Below are positions 1-10,600 of a DNA stretch of 64,000 nt, in pieces. The position numbers and the translations under genes were made by a program. This DNA comes from Tretioscincus oriximinensis (lineage: Eukaryota > Chordata > Lepidosauria > Squamata > Gymnophthalmidae). Location of the stretch: NCBI GenBank assembly GCA_022410635.1, contig JAJVDF010000412.1, positions 416,516-480,515 of the forward strand, given 5' to 3'. The notes under the pieces are model-generated. The model ran no database searches. It was not told the origin of the DNA and saw nothing but the letters and a program-made list of their open reading frames with translations. Each line of letters begins with the position of its first letter. The stretch's first letter is position 1.

Positions 1-155
1 AATACCATTTGCAGGGAGTCATAAACAGGAGCATATTTTGCTTTCCTCTGTTCAGACTTCCCAGGTGCATCTGGTGGGCCTCTGTGTGACACAGGATGCT
101 GGACTTGATGGGCTGTGGCCTGATCCAGTATGGCTCTTCTTATGTTCTTATGTAA
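1..155 (+). mobile_element. 3' tail of a CR1/L3-type LINE (cut by window edge)
   Basis: The stretch matches the same 3' segment seen at 36.6-36.75 kb and 59.0-59.17 kb. It includes the 'aatgctggacttgatgggc'-type motif (here with 'ggatgctgg') and ends in tandem 'cttatgttcttatg' units. The terminal octamer repeat marks the 3' end, so the element lies on the plus strand. Only the untranslated tail is present, because the rest lies left of the window. Family assignment is from remembered reptile LINE structure. Confidence 0.85.
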
Positions 156-202
156 GATAGAAAGCTGAAATTTTATTAGTAGTGGACTGCTGTAGATTAC
201 TA

Positions 203-546
203 CAGTGGTACCTCGGTTCTCGAACACAATTCGTTCCGGCAGGACGGTCGAGAACCAATTCGTTCGAGAACCGAAGCAAGGCGCGCCNGCCCGAAAAAAC
301 GCACTCTGATGACGTCAGCAAGGCGCGCCGGGCCGAAAAAACGCACTCTGATGACCTCAGCAAGGCGCNCCTGGCCGAAAAAACGCACTCTGATGACNTC
401 AGCAAGGCGCGCCTGGCCGAAAGAACACCGAAGGAAGTTCGAGTTCCAAATCGGTGTTCGGATTCCAGGACAAAAGTTTCTGGAATCTGCCGGTCGAACA
501 CCGATTTGGTCGACTTTCAAGGCGTTCGAGAACCGAGGTACCACTG
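203..546. mobile_element. TA-flanked inverted-repeat DNA element (MITE) with internal minisatellite
   Basis: The left end begins CAGTGGTACCTCGGTTCTCG and the right end is its reverse complement, with TA on both sides (201-202 and 547-548). This is the arrangement of Tc1/mariner/pogo-type non-autonomous elements. The arms extend about 25 bases. The interior holds a 42-bp tandem repeat and no transposase remnant. Open frames on both strands here arise because 42 is a multiple of three and the unit lacks stops, so they are not genes. The exact superfamily is inferred from the TA target and CAG end. Confidence 0.8.
275..424. repeat. 42-bp CpG-rich minisatellite, about 3.5 copies
   Basis: Units begin at 275, 317, 359 and 401, exactly 42 bases apart. 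Each carries a GGCGCGCC-like core, a short A run and 'gcactctgatgac'. The first unit junction creates a perfect TGACGTCA palindrome at 310-317, the CRE/ATF consensus; the later junctions read TGACCTCA or contain an n. The CpG density is strikingly higher than in the flanking DNA. Confidence 0.9.
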
Positions 547-548
547 TA

Positions 549-1900
549 TTTAAAACTTGGTGCAGATATGTTTAAAGATACTTGCGACTGCAAAGATAGA
601 CATAAAATTCCTAAAATTGTCTTATCTTATCCTGAATGGATACCACTTCCTCATATAGGACATAGTAACACAGAAAGTGACTGTTTAGGGGGGGAATCAC
701 ATTGGGCAGGGAATTATTTAAGTACAGAGGAAGGAAATGGCTGCTATAGATAAACAGCCAGTTAGGACCACAGAAAACAGGGCAGACAAGTGTCCAATCA
801 GTGGTGAGTATTGGTTATTAAGCCACTGACAAATTTAATGGCAAATTAAGAGCAAAATTTGGGAAGTTGATATAGGTTTATTAATTTAATAGTTTGAATG
901 CTTTTTGTTTTATGTCTGTAGTAAGGATGCTTTTTTTTAAAAGAGTAAACACAAATGTTCTGTCTAGTTGCACCTTTAAACAGAGTTGAATCCTGATTAG
1001 TACTTGGATAGGAAAACAATAGGAAATGCCATTCATTATTGTAGGCTAATTTCGAAGAAATGGAACAACATTTCCATGAAAAATTCCAAGAAAAGTTCCA
1101 AGAAATCTTTGAGTTCATGTAATCATCAGGCATCTAGTTTTCTAGATTTCAGAGGAAACTCCAGCTTTTTAATATTCCTGTGAATCAAAATATCTTTTAC
1201 AGACTAAGTACTGAACATTTTTNNAAAAAAAGAGAGATTCACACTTTGCAAAACTATATATTTGAGTGAAAATNAGTATAAAATAATGTTTCATTTTTCA
1301 GTGCTAGTTCATCTAACTGCTAAACTTCAGTATTGATCTTCTGGCATTTTAGCCTTGTAAGATTTAGCCTTTTCCACCAGGAAATAAATAAAACACATCC
1401 TGCTATGGAGACAAATACTTTGTTTTGTCAGGAACTGGGCAAGCTAACAATTTTAGTTATCATTTGATTTATTTTGAATGGGCACTTTAGTTTTCTTATA
1501 TTCAAGGCTGAGGCTGCATCTAAAGGGCCTTACTGCATATANCAATTGCAGTCCTACAGGTATGGGCTGAAATCCTGGTTTAATGCTGTTACAGGAAAAA
1601 GAACTTCCAGCTCAAGTTTTTGCAAAATAGCTGTATAACGTACCTGTCTGGATGCTTACTGCTAACATACATTTTGAAGAAAATGTCTACCATGTAAGTA
1701 CCAGAATCATTGAGTGACTGTCTTCTTCTGGTAGTCCAATTCATTTTGCAGCTGATCCATTCCAGGGCGACCATTGCGTTTGCCTACCAGTCCAGTGTGT
1801 AAGTAGACCTGCCTTAAGAATATTTTGCTTTAATATTTCAAAACAACATTTTAGTTGCTTAGTTTCAGTGCTTTCTAAGGTTCCCAATACATGTGCGGCA
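549..1900. other. AT-rich DNA, no recognisable feature
   Basis: I see no gene, RNA gene or assignable repeat here. A short imperfect run of 'ttccaagaaaa'-like units lies at about 1075-1105. The open frames are short and without motifs. Confidence 0.6.
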
Positions 1901-2312
1901 TAGCAGTGCACTTTAGGGGAGAGTGGGCTTATGGCCTGCTCACACATACCTGCTTTCCTGTGTGCTGGTGCTGGGAGCTTCCTTGTGTGGAGCACACCAG
2001 TGCCATAGCAACATCTGGGATGCTGGCGTTACAGTGACTTAGCTCCCTGATTTGCTGCTGGAAACTACGTCTTGTGCAACTTGTACCAGATTTCGCTCCA
2101 GCAAGCCTTCTGTGCCATTGTCTGCATGGAGTGATGGGAGAGACTTCCAGATTTGCTCTGCTGCTGAATTGCATTTTATCAGCGATTAGGAATCATGGAG
2201 AAAATGGCCATTTGAGCGCCATGAGTGCTGACATTCAGATATCTAATGCAATGGAGCTGCCTCTGGAAGATTCCCACCCAGCTCTGAGGCTGATGTGTGG
2301 ATGCAGCTTAAA
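1900..2312. repeat. possible non-autonomous DNA element remnant
   Basis: The segment ends in 'gtgtggatgcagctTAA', close to the right terminus of the inverted-repeat element at 39,932-40,328 (gtgtggatgcagcc followed by TAA). I cannot find a matching left terminus, so this may be a truncated or decayed relative. The segment is richer in GC than its surroundings. Confidence 0.3.
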
Positions 2313-3760
2313 TAGCTGCAATATAACTTTATACTGCAGGACAGTGGTACTCCTTATCTATCATTTATAAATAAATAAAAGGTGCTAATAAGAAAATGCC
2401 TTCTCTGTGCTGAAGGTTCCACGTTGTCAGAGGGCCTTGCTATGAGTGCTTTGCTTGGATGCATGTGGTAAGTTTAGTGGGGTGGTGGTGGGGGAGAGAG
2501 CAGAGAGAACATATGGAGGTTGATGGCACATTATAGCAATGAGGGAGAAATGCAACAAGTCCAGGGAGGGAGGAGAATGGGCGAGGGTGGGTAAAACAGG
2601 GGTAAGGATTGGGCTGGAAAGCTGAGCAAGAAGAACCAGCAATTGTAGGATTAAGGCAATCAAGAGGTCCTGGAGGAAGCTATTGGAAAGAGGATATCAT
2701 AGGAATACTAATGTCATTTGTAGAATTTTAGAATTCTGGTCCTGAGCAGATGGAAGCAAGTGAGATGCAGGAAAACATAAATAATCGCTAAAGAGAAACT
2801 TGTTGCAAATGTGTTACCAATCACAGAAAGGGAAGGGTAGGAAAAGTCGCAAGGGAGGTATGTCCTGACTTGGAGATAAATGAAGACTGCAGTGCCATTT
2901 AGAGAGATTTTGTAGGTTTGAAGACCAAAAAATACTGACTGATGAAATTTTGAAAGGTTTTATTTGGGATTAAATTTGCTAAAATACCCCTAATTAATAT
3001 CTTCAGTGATCAATGCCACTAAAAAGTTGGTAACATTCCTTTTTTATTCTTCTTTATGAGCCTTTTGTTGTTTCTGCAAATAATTTAAGTGAATTCTGTA
3101 ATTACAGGATTCTGGCACCTGTATTTATTTACATGGTTGCTGTAGAACATTTCTGATTTAATTAACAATGGAGTTAATGGCTATGTGTTCAATTCAATAC
3201 TTAGTTGTACTGGTAGTTTTTTTAATGTATTTCTAAAACTGAATGAAATGGTAAGTATATCTTTCTTTTTTGAATGGCATAGTATAGTGTGAACTATAGC
3301 AATCATAAAGAAGGACAAAAATGTCAACTTTAAAGCAATTCTTACAATTCCTGAAAGATTTACTGGAGTATTTATACACAAGTGAAGCCAAATTTGGGTA
3401 AAACTAGGCCTGCCTTCTATCATACTTTGCCTCCTTCTGCCCAGTTGAGGTCCCTGTTTAAGGTATTGAAATTCATCTCTGCAAAAGTGCAGGAGAGAAG
3501 CAGCATTCCAAAAAGTCTCAAATGATCAGAATAATGAAAGATACTTTAGGGAGTTGGGATCAAGTATATGTCCTTTCACCTCTACCTGTTTTGCCTGCCT
3601 TTTTCATCAGAAAAAGACAGCTAAAGCAGGTCCAGAGCAAATGGCTGTGATTGTTCTTTTCCACAATGCTTGGTGAAAGAGATCAAAATGTGCATTTTGG
3701 GGGCACAATGCATGAAAATATTGATGCTTCTCCTATAAGAGAAGTAATTAATAATAACGT
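2313..3760. other. single-copy DNA, purine-rich stretch 2455-2690
   Basis: No gene or recognised repeat. About 2455-2690 is G/A-rich ('ggtggtggtggggg', 'gagggagga'); the reverse-strand open frame there is only its proline/leucine-rich low-complexity complement. Confidence 0.55.
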
Positions 3761-3762
3761 TT

Positions 3763-4330
3763 AATAGTAATAATATTTATTTAAAACACCCTTTCCACCA
3801 AAAGGTGGCACAGATTAAGATAAAACTGTAAAACAACGCATTATATATACTATACAAAGGAATAACTATAATTTATAGTCCTCATGGTGAAGTGTACATT
3901 CAGGAGTGTTGAAAAGAAAGATTTTTAGGACTTTCCGGAATCAGAATAAGTTCNCCTCTGCCATAAGATATTGAAGGAAAGTGTTGAGGAAAGGACTTGA
4001 CTCTTGAAGAACCATGTCTTGGGAGGTGCACAGTTTCGACCTTGCTGTTCATTTTGGAAGAACTGTCAATAGCTGTTCGTTTACTGATCTCAAGTCTCTC
4101 GGTCACACCAAGATAGTTTGTCTGATAAATAGGCTGGGGTGCTGGATCTCAAAGCTTTGAAACCCAGTACAAAGAACTTAAATTGTGCCCCGACTCGGAT
4201 AGATAGCCAGTATAGCGATCTTCGTAGATATGTGGTATGTGAGAATTTTGGATAGTTGTAAAATACACATATTGCAAAGTTCTGAGTGAGTGGTAATACG
4301 GAGCACACCAAATGGCATACAACTGCTTAA
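3763..4330 (-). mobile_element. decayed L2-like LINE segment
   Basis: The left edge is 'aatatttatttaaaacaccctttccacc', resembling the complement of an L2-like LINE tail (a 'ggtataaataaa' end). Further right is 'cttaaattgtgccccgactc' followed by 'agccagtatagc', which I recall as part of the same reptile repeat. Similar left edges occur at 43,566 and 56,275. The minus orientation is inferred from the A/T-rich tail being on the left. The copy is strongly diverged. Confidence 0.45.
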
Positions 4331-5330
4331 AGTGCCTCTAATCTTAAGAGACACATTTAAGACACTTTTCAAAAAACTTCAGAAGATATTATTTAGGGAA
4401 TGTTTTTTGCCCATCTTCATCATTTAGATGTACCAGCTGGAAGAAGGGGCCTTCAGTGCTTTGTTCACCTACGTAGATGCAGCCTCCCTTAACTCTCCAC
4501 TCTCAGCCCAGGTTAAACCAATGCTTCAAGATTCTCCTACATACCCAGCCTGCCTTGTTCTATTGCTAGCAGCGTTTTTCATTATTTATTTAATGTCTTG
4601 TACCGTAAATAATGGTAACTTTATGGTTATTAGGAACGGGTTAAGGTACATGCAGGCTGCACCAGGCTGCCTTCAAAAGGAGCAGCCCCGGCATAAAATG
4701 TTGTGATAATTGCTTTACTGCTGAGTGCTTGGTCTTTATTTTGTGTCCGATTTGTTTCTTAAGCCAGCGTAACGTTCTCCCTGCTGCAGGAGAATGCCGA
4801 GAGCAAATTGAAGGTCTGAGCGTGAACAATACAACATGGTGCACTGCTGGGTTTTTCTTTTCTCTTTCTTCATTCTCTCACGACCACCCCAGCCCCCACT
4901 CCCTTTCGAACACTCAGGCCTTTTGCCATTGTAACATCTCTCCAACTTTTCCACACAATCTGCCCTATCAAGAGTTTTCCAAGCCGAGAAACAAGTCTGC
5001 ATTTATAATAATGAAAATAAGAAATATGATATAAAAATACATTAGCAAAACTCAAGAGTAGTAACATTGGTTAGCAGCCTAATAACTTAGTCTGTATTTT
5101 TAGTAGCTGGAAATTTAAGAACTACTGAAGCAGAAGGTTGAACCCTTCCACAACTGCTCCTGTCAGGATGTTTAATGCCCTGTATGTCTTCTATCCTGAA
5201 TATAGGGGGGACCATTTATAGCACAGGGATTTGATGAAAAATTAGGAGTAGGGAAGATTTGTCATGAAAAACCTGTGGACTCTGTGAGATTCTGGTTAGA
5301 AGTAGTTACAATGTAACAAGAGGGGCTAAA
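4331..5330. other. single-copy DNA, no recognisable feature
   Basis: No gene or assignable repeat was seen. The open frames of 67-101 codons at 4428-5067 overlap on both strands and carry no domain signal or plausible exon boundaries. Confidence 0.55.
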
Positions 5331-5685
5331 AACCGGACTTACTTGCTCGTGCTATTGGCTGGCTGGCTGCCCACATTGTGTGGCAGCAGCCATAGGTGGA
5401 TGGGAGGAAGGAAATACCTGCCCCTGAGTGGCTGAGAGCAGCCTTCCCTGCACTCGCCCTGCTTGCCGCTGATTGGTGGAGGGCCGGCTGTTCTGGTCAC
5501 ATTAGTAAACAATGTGGATAATTGGCAATCAGTGCCATGTGAGCTGAAAATATCAGCTCTCATTTAACCCAAAGCATGGTAAGTTTGTAGCGACTACATC
5601 GCTCACAACCCGCCATTACGTCTGTAGGAGCCACTGTGAAAGGGCTCCTATGGAGACATCAATACAGCATGTGGATGCAGCCTTA
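5330..5685. repeat. GC-richer repeat-like segment ending in a DNA-element terminus
   Basis: The stretch ends 'gtggatgcagcc' followed by TTA (5683-5685), the terminal motif and three-base TWA-type flank seen in the 39.9-kb and 24.6-kb elements. The interior is GC-richer than its surroundings and contains 'ggctggctggctgcc'. No left terminus was recognised, so it may be truncated or a different subfamily. Confidence 0.35.
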
Positions 5686-5689
5686 GTAC

Positions 5690-6485
5690 AAGAACATTTG
5701 GAAGTTACCATGTTTCCATCTAGCCTCAAGATTGATACAGTTAAAATTCTATTTCTTAATTTTTACCCCTTTTAATCATATGGCTAGTAGCTGGTCAGCA
5801 GCCAATGAAAGGGAAATTCAGGCGTTTCTCTTCTTGTTTGAGCTAATAACATCATATGCAACTTTTCTCTTAAGAAAACCACCATTGTAGCAAAAAGGGG
5901 ATTCTTAATTTACAACATTGATTTTTGTAGTGTTTGAAGTCAAAATTGCTTAATCATGGGTTTGATAAACAGCTTTGCTGATGCATGGCTGATGTTTTAT
6001 TTCTGCTACACCCTCTTTTACACCATGTCTATGTAAACGGAAGCCTTCTGACAGATTTCCATTCTTAAATCTTTACAGTAGAGATAATTGCAGATCATGG
6101 CTGTATGTTCAGGAAGGTTAGCTTCTTTTTTACTTTGAATCTGGTAGTATAATACAAAACTTTCTAGAATGGCTATGGACTCACTTTGCAGTAGGATAGT
6201 TTTTATATTCCATACTTGAGATTTATTTGTTTTAACCAAAAATGGCAGCTAGTGCAGTCTTGAATTTCTTTGTCCCTGTATTCATCAAAAATGCTTGGGA
6301 TCATTGTACTTTTCATAATGGAATTCTAAGAGAAGAAATGCCAGTATCATATTGGAGTTTAACAGAACAACAAAAAAAGTCAAGCATTTTAGAGGCAGTT
6401 GTTTGAAAAAGTAATCTTATTTATTTCTCTGTATGTCTATTTTGTCCTTTAACAAATGATCCCATGGTAGGTCACACTATTCATA
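5690..6485. other. AT-rich DNA, no recognisable feature
   Basis: No gene, RNA gene or assignable repeat was seen. Confidence 0.55.
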
Positions 6486-6487
6486 AA

Positions 6488-6695
6488 ACATTAGAGCGTA
6501 AGAAGAGCCATACTGGATTGGGCCAGAACCCATCTAGTCCAACATTCTGTCTCACACAGAGGCCCACCAGATGCACCTGGGCAGTCTGAACAGAAGAAGG
6601 CAAAATATGCACCTGTTCATGACTCCCTGCAAATGGTATTTCAGATGTACTGCCTGTTGCTCCATCTCGGAAAAAACATCCGGGATGAAACATCA
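6488..6695 (-). mobile_element. 3' tail of a CR1/L3-type LINE
   Basis: It starts with 'cgtaagaagagccatactgg', the complement of the LINE 3' end, and continues through 'cacacagaggcccaccagat' to the 'tgcaaatggtatttcag' block. It is the same segment as 48,258-48,440 in the same orientation and is 5'-truncated within the untranslated tail. Confidence 0.85.
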
Positions 6696-6940
6696 GTAAA
6701 ATCAAAAGAACGTTTTAATTTGAAAAATATGATTAAAATAGGAACAAACTTAACATCAAAAGCAACAGGCATATCTCTTAGTTTCAGCAGTACGTTCTAT
6801 GCATGTTTTATCTTAAATGTTTAGGGTTTCTTGGAATTTATCAAACTGAAAATTTAAAAGAAAAACAAAAATTGCCACTTGAGATTAGCAGATAACTCAG
6901 CAGAGGGAAATGAGGCTCTTCTTCACACTGAGCATGTTAA

Positions 6941-7345
6941 GTATCATAAGAACTTAGGAAGAGGCCTGCTGAGTCAGGCCACAGTACATCTAGTTCAGCG
7001 TTTTGTCTCACACAGTGGCCCACCAGTTGCACCTGGGCCGTCTGAAGCAGAAGAAGGCAAAATCTTCACTTGTTCTCAGTGCCCTGCAAATGGTATTTCA
7101 GGAATCCTGTCTGTTGCTCTATCTCGGAGGTAGTATAAAGAAATGCATCCTAGTAACTATTTACATCCTTGGCTTCCATTAATTTATCTAATTCTTTCTT
7201 AAAGCTATCTAAACTGCTAGCTCCACCATCTCTTCTGAAAGTAAATTCCACAGGCCAATGACCTTCTGGGTGAAGAAACATTTTCCTTTGTCCGTCCTCA
7301 CTCTTCTGCCCAGTAGAAGAGTAGAAATGTAAAATCTCCAGCAAG
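6941..7345 (-). mobile_element. CR1/L3-type LINE 3' fragment, older copy
   Basis: It begins 'cataagaacttaggaagagg', continues through the conserved tail, and reaches the end of the open reading frame (complement of 'ccaatgaccttctgggtgaa' near 7255). Read on the minus strand, that part resembles the motif region seen better in the 48.3-49.3 kb copy. It is more diverged than the neighbour at 6.5 kb and lies only about 250 bases from it, so the two are separate insertions rather than one split element. Confidence 0.8.
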
Positions 7346-8745
7346 GACTTGTGGTAGAACTGGCAATGACTTTGGGTTATACCAGTTATGATGTTCTCTA
7401 TGACATAAAACTACAAGCCAGGAAAAAAGGTGGGGGGGAATTGAATGAAATCCCAGGATTCAGGTGGCCCTGAAGAGGCAGTGGCTTTAAATAAGTGAAG
7501 GAAAGAAACTTCTCAACTCCATTAAGGACCTGAAACTGACCACCAAAGTCAGCAGCAAAAAGGCTAACCCTGCAACAGCCTCTTCAGACTTAGTGTGTCC
7601 TGTTTTCTGACCCTGAAACATTCTCTTTATGAAAGGATCAAGTTGGGAGCATTGTCCCAGCGCCTTGAAAAGAGCGTCCCAGAATGTGCTTTTGTGTTAA
7701 CTTGCCTTTTTCCCTCTTTCTGAGCGACTGCCTGCTGGGCTTCCCCCCACCTCCTGTGTTTTAAAAGGGTGTAGGCAGAGGAAAGTGGGGGAAGAGAAGC
7801 TGGGGAAAGACGGTGATACAGACAGAGATTGTCTTGATGAACCATCTGTGCTGGGGTGTAGTCCAGTGGAGCTGAAAAATTAAACAGCATTTTCAATTAA
7901 CTTTCTGTCCCTCTTTTCTAGTCCCCCCCTGTTTTGTTTGAAAGTTTTTATTTTAACCCTTTGCAAGCAGCTGTTAAGAGTGTGAAGATAGGTCTACTGG
8001 GAGGAAAGCATGAATTGCTTGGCCATGTCAGGTGGCTGTAATCCACTGTCTCTAATATGTGCTTTATTTCAGTTTCTGTAAAAAATATAGGAAAAGGGTA
8101 TTTGGTGTCTTTATGCACTTGGAGTTTATATTGTTTTGGAATCCCAGTTCATTGCATTCAACTTGTTTACACTGAAGCGAAGGCTTTGCAATTGATCTGG
8201 ATGTAAGGACTTACTTGACATTGTTTCTTTCATCCATAGAACTGGTGTGTATGTCTGGATGCCTACAGTCCAAATGACATCCTTCTAGTGCCTTCTCAGT
8301 AATAACAGTAGAAATGGAACCGAGGAGTCTATTAGAACTAGGTGATGTGGCTAGTGAGGGTTAATTTGCCCCCCATTATTGAGGTGTGAATAGCTAAAGA
8401 TTAGGTACCAATTGCTTCTGAGTGGCTGTGTTCACACTTCAGCTAATGAACAGCTATGCAAGCTGCATATCTCTCAGGTGAAGAAGCATGGCTACATTTG
8501 CAACAAAAGAGTACTTTTGCCACTCACTGTGCACTGGTGGTCATATATAGAACCTATCGGTGTGACCCATACAAACTTATATTGGGACAGGGTTTTTTTA
8601 ACTAGGATTTTTGTTATTATCAGACAAATAGCTTTCAGGAATCTTTGGGAAACAGAAGACTANAAAAGCATGGCTGTCTCACAAGTTTCCACCCCCAAAT
8701 ACTCTGCTTACTTACAGCAAAAAAGAATTGGGACTCACTCTCAGA
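7346..8745. other. single-copy DNA, no recognisable feature
   Basis: No gene or assignable repeat was seen. The 115-codon plus-strand frame at 8412-8759 contains an n and shows no domain signal. Confidence 0.5.
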
Positions 8746-8747
8746 AG

Positions 8748-8950
8748 TTATTTGACTAACCTTTCTTTGCTTTTAAGCCACATCTGAAAGAGAAACCCCT
8801 CAAAAGTCCCAGGAAATATGAAGCCTGTACAAAGGGAAATCAATTTTCATTTGAATTAAAGGGTAAGACTATGGGTACACCCCAACAGAAATCATTTTCT
8901 AGCCTATTTTAAAAGCCTTTCGGAGTGACGCCTTAGAGTCTATTTCCTTA
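8748..8950. repeat. dispersed repeat, copy 1 of 2 (partner at 18.24-18.42 kb)
   Basis: It shares several blocks in the same order with 18,236-18,420: 'ttttcatttg' near 8853, 'aagactatgggt' near 8865, and 'ccattttaaaagcct'-like sequence near 8907. Both copies are degraded and the family is unknown to me. Confidence 0.6.
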
Positions 8951-9111
8951 CTTTGTAGGCCTGTACACACACTTTCCATTGCCTAGGTGAGTGCAACCTA
9001 GGTGAAAGTTAAGATTTACTATAATCGCCCTAAATGCACCTGAGAAGAATGATCGTTCTCCTTGAATTTCTTGACGTTGTATGTCTTTTACTTCATAGAA
9101 TTGAAGATCAG

Positions 9112-9235
9112 CAGTGCTATGCAAATGTATTCATATCCCTTGAACCTTTCCACGCTTTTTCACATTAGGCTCATAAACTTAAATGTATTTTATTTGGATT
9201 TTATGTTGTAGACCAACACAAAGTAGCAAAGATTT
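9112..9235 (+). mobile_element. terminal fragment of a Tc1-type transposon
   Basis: It starts CAGTGCTATGCAAATGTATT and continues with 'cataaacttaaatgtatttt', 'ggattttatgt' and 'agaccaacacaaagtag'. I recognise this as one inverted terminal repeat plus subterminal sequence of a Tc1-like transposon common in fishes and some other vertebrates. The match stops near 9235. No opposite terminus or transposase was found, so this is a dead end fragment. Confidence 0.75.
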
Positions 9236-9660
9236 TTGTTTGTTTGTTTCAGTTTATTTAATTTCATTTTCAAATAAATTGTGCAAATTTAATACAGGAG
9301 TCCATTGACTCACTACATTTTTCTCTTGCTTTTGCTTCCCTCCTCTCCCCCTCCATGACCCTCCCTCTTCTCCTCCTTTGCTTGCTACAGAATGAATTTT
9401 TTAGTCAAACATTTATTTCAACACATTTATGTCCACGCCCAAACTCTCCTTATGGACAATCTTTTGGTTCATAATTAACTGTTCCCATCTCTTCTTCACT
9501 ATTCCCCATGTTTTCTTATTTCCCTTCCCCATCCATATATCTATTTTTTATTTCAGCAGATAAAACTTACATTGGTCTATGATGCATTTGTGCCAGTTAC
9601 TAATTGTCCATTCTTTTTTTCCTTTTCATTTTCACTTAATGATGCTGCCGCAGTTTGAAG
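9236..9660. other. pyrimidine-rich low-complexity DNA
   Basis: The plus strand is dominated by C/T runs ('cctcctctccccctcc', 'cccttccccatcc'). No gene or recognised repeat. Confidence 0.55.
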
Positions 9661-9789
9661 TTGTTCAGTTAAGTAGAAATACCTCCATGTAACCTAATTT
9701 TTTCAAAGCATAGAAGTAGCACGGATGTATGCTACAGAAAGAAAATGATACATGGTTTTCAAAATGTAAAAATAACTATCTGGAAAGTG

Positions 9790-10060
9790 TGGCATGCATT
9801 TATATTGAGCAGTGTTGGGACTTTCCCAGAACAGAATTTCACCCCAAGAGCCCAAAAATCTTGGGCAGAAAATTTTTTGGCGGCACTTCTGGGATGGGAT
9901 TGGAAGTGACATCACTCCAGGTGCCATTCCCAGAAGCAGAGGCCAGAAGTGACATCCGGCCCCAAGGCACCCTTGCCAGAAGCAGGGGCTGGAAATAACA
10001 TTTCTATGATGTCACTCCCCACAGCGCAATCCCTGTACAATGCTGAACAAGAATTCTTAC
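9790..10060. repeat. repeat-like segment with repeated 'aagtgacatc' motifs
   Basis: 'ggaagtgacatcactcc' (9901-9918), 'agaagtgacatccggcc' (9944-9962) and 'atgatgtcactcccc' (10,005-10,020, inverted) recur within the block, with repeated 'cagaagcagggg'-type motifs. This suggests an internally repetitive element. Family not recognised. Confidence 0.4.
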
Positions 10061-10299
10061 AAGGGTGGAATTTCCAATAAAACATATGGGAGTCTTGTAT
10101 AATTCCCACCGCTGGTATTGAACCCCCTTGAGGATGACCATTTTGTAGGACCACCTTTTGTTGCAGTTACAACTACAAGTATTTTTCAGCTTCATCCTGA
10201 TCACACTGTCAGCCACCAGGTTTGAGAAACAGACAGGATTCCTGTAAATGTCACTTGCAGGAAATCAAGAATAGATAAAGGTTTTGCTTGAGTGTATCC

Positions 10300-10600
10300 A
10301 GGTTCAATTGGCAGACCACTGTGTGAGTCAGAGTGCTGGACTGGAAGAGTGAAAGCCCACATGGAACTGTTCCATCAGTTCTTGTGTTTAAGGCTGATGG
10401 AACATATGAATAAAAAGTACATCAAAAGAGCTTTGTTGGTTCAGATCACAGCCGATAAAATCTACTTTTCTGTCTCACACAGTGGCTCACCTATTCTTTT
10501 GGGGCGTTCTCAAGCAGAGAACAACCATTTATCTCTTCTCCACTTCTTATAAATGGCCTTTAGAGGCATTCTTCCTGTTTCTCTAATCTAGTAACCATTA
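10300..10600. mobile_element. two decayed CR1/L3 tail fragments in opposite orientation
   Basis: 'ccactgtgtgagtcagagtgctggactgg' near 10,317-10,345 resembles the plus-orientation LINE tail. About 10,405-10,555 ('agagctttgttggttcagatcacagcc', 'gtctcacacagtggctcac') resembles the same tail in minus orientation. Both are heavily diverged; the call rests on motif order compared with 6.9-7.1 kb. Confidence 0.55.

Noticed and set aside
148..593. Overlapping open frames of 64-123 codons on both strands
   Set aside because: They are produced by the 42-bp (14-codon) tandem repeat and MITE arms; the peptide repeats mirror the DNA repeat and n positions interrupt them.
1060..1115. 'ttccaagaaaa' repeated units, considered as heat-shock or STAT-type site cluster
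   Set aside because: Units are imperfect and phase is irregular; no supporting promoter context.
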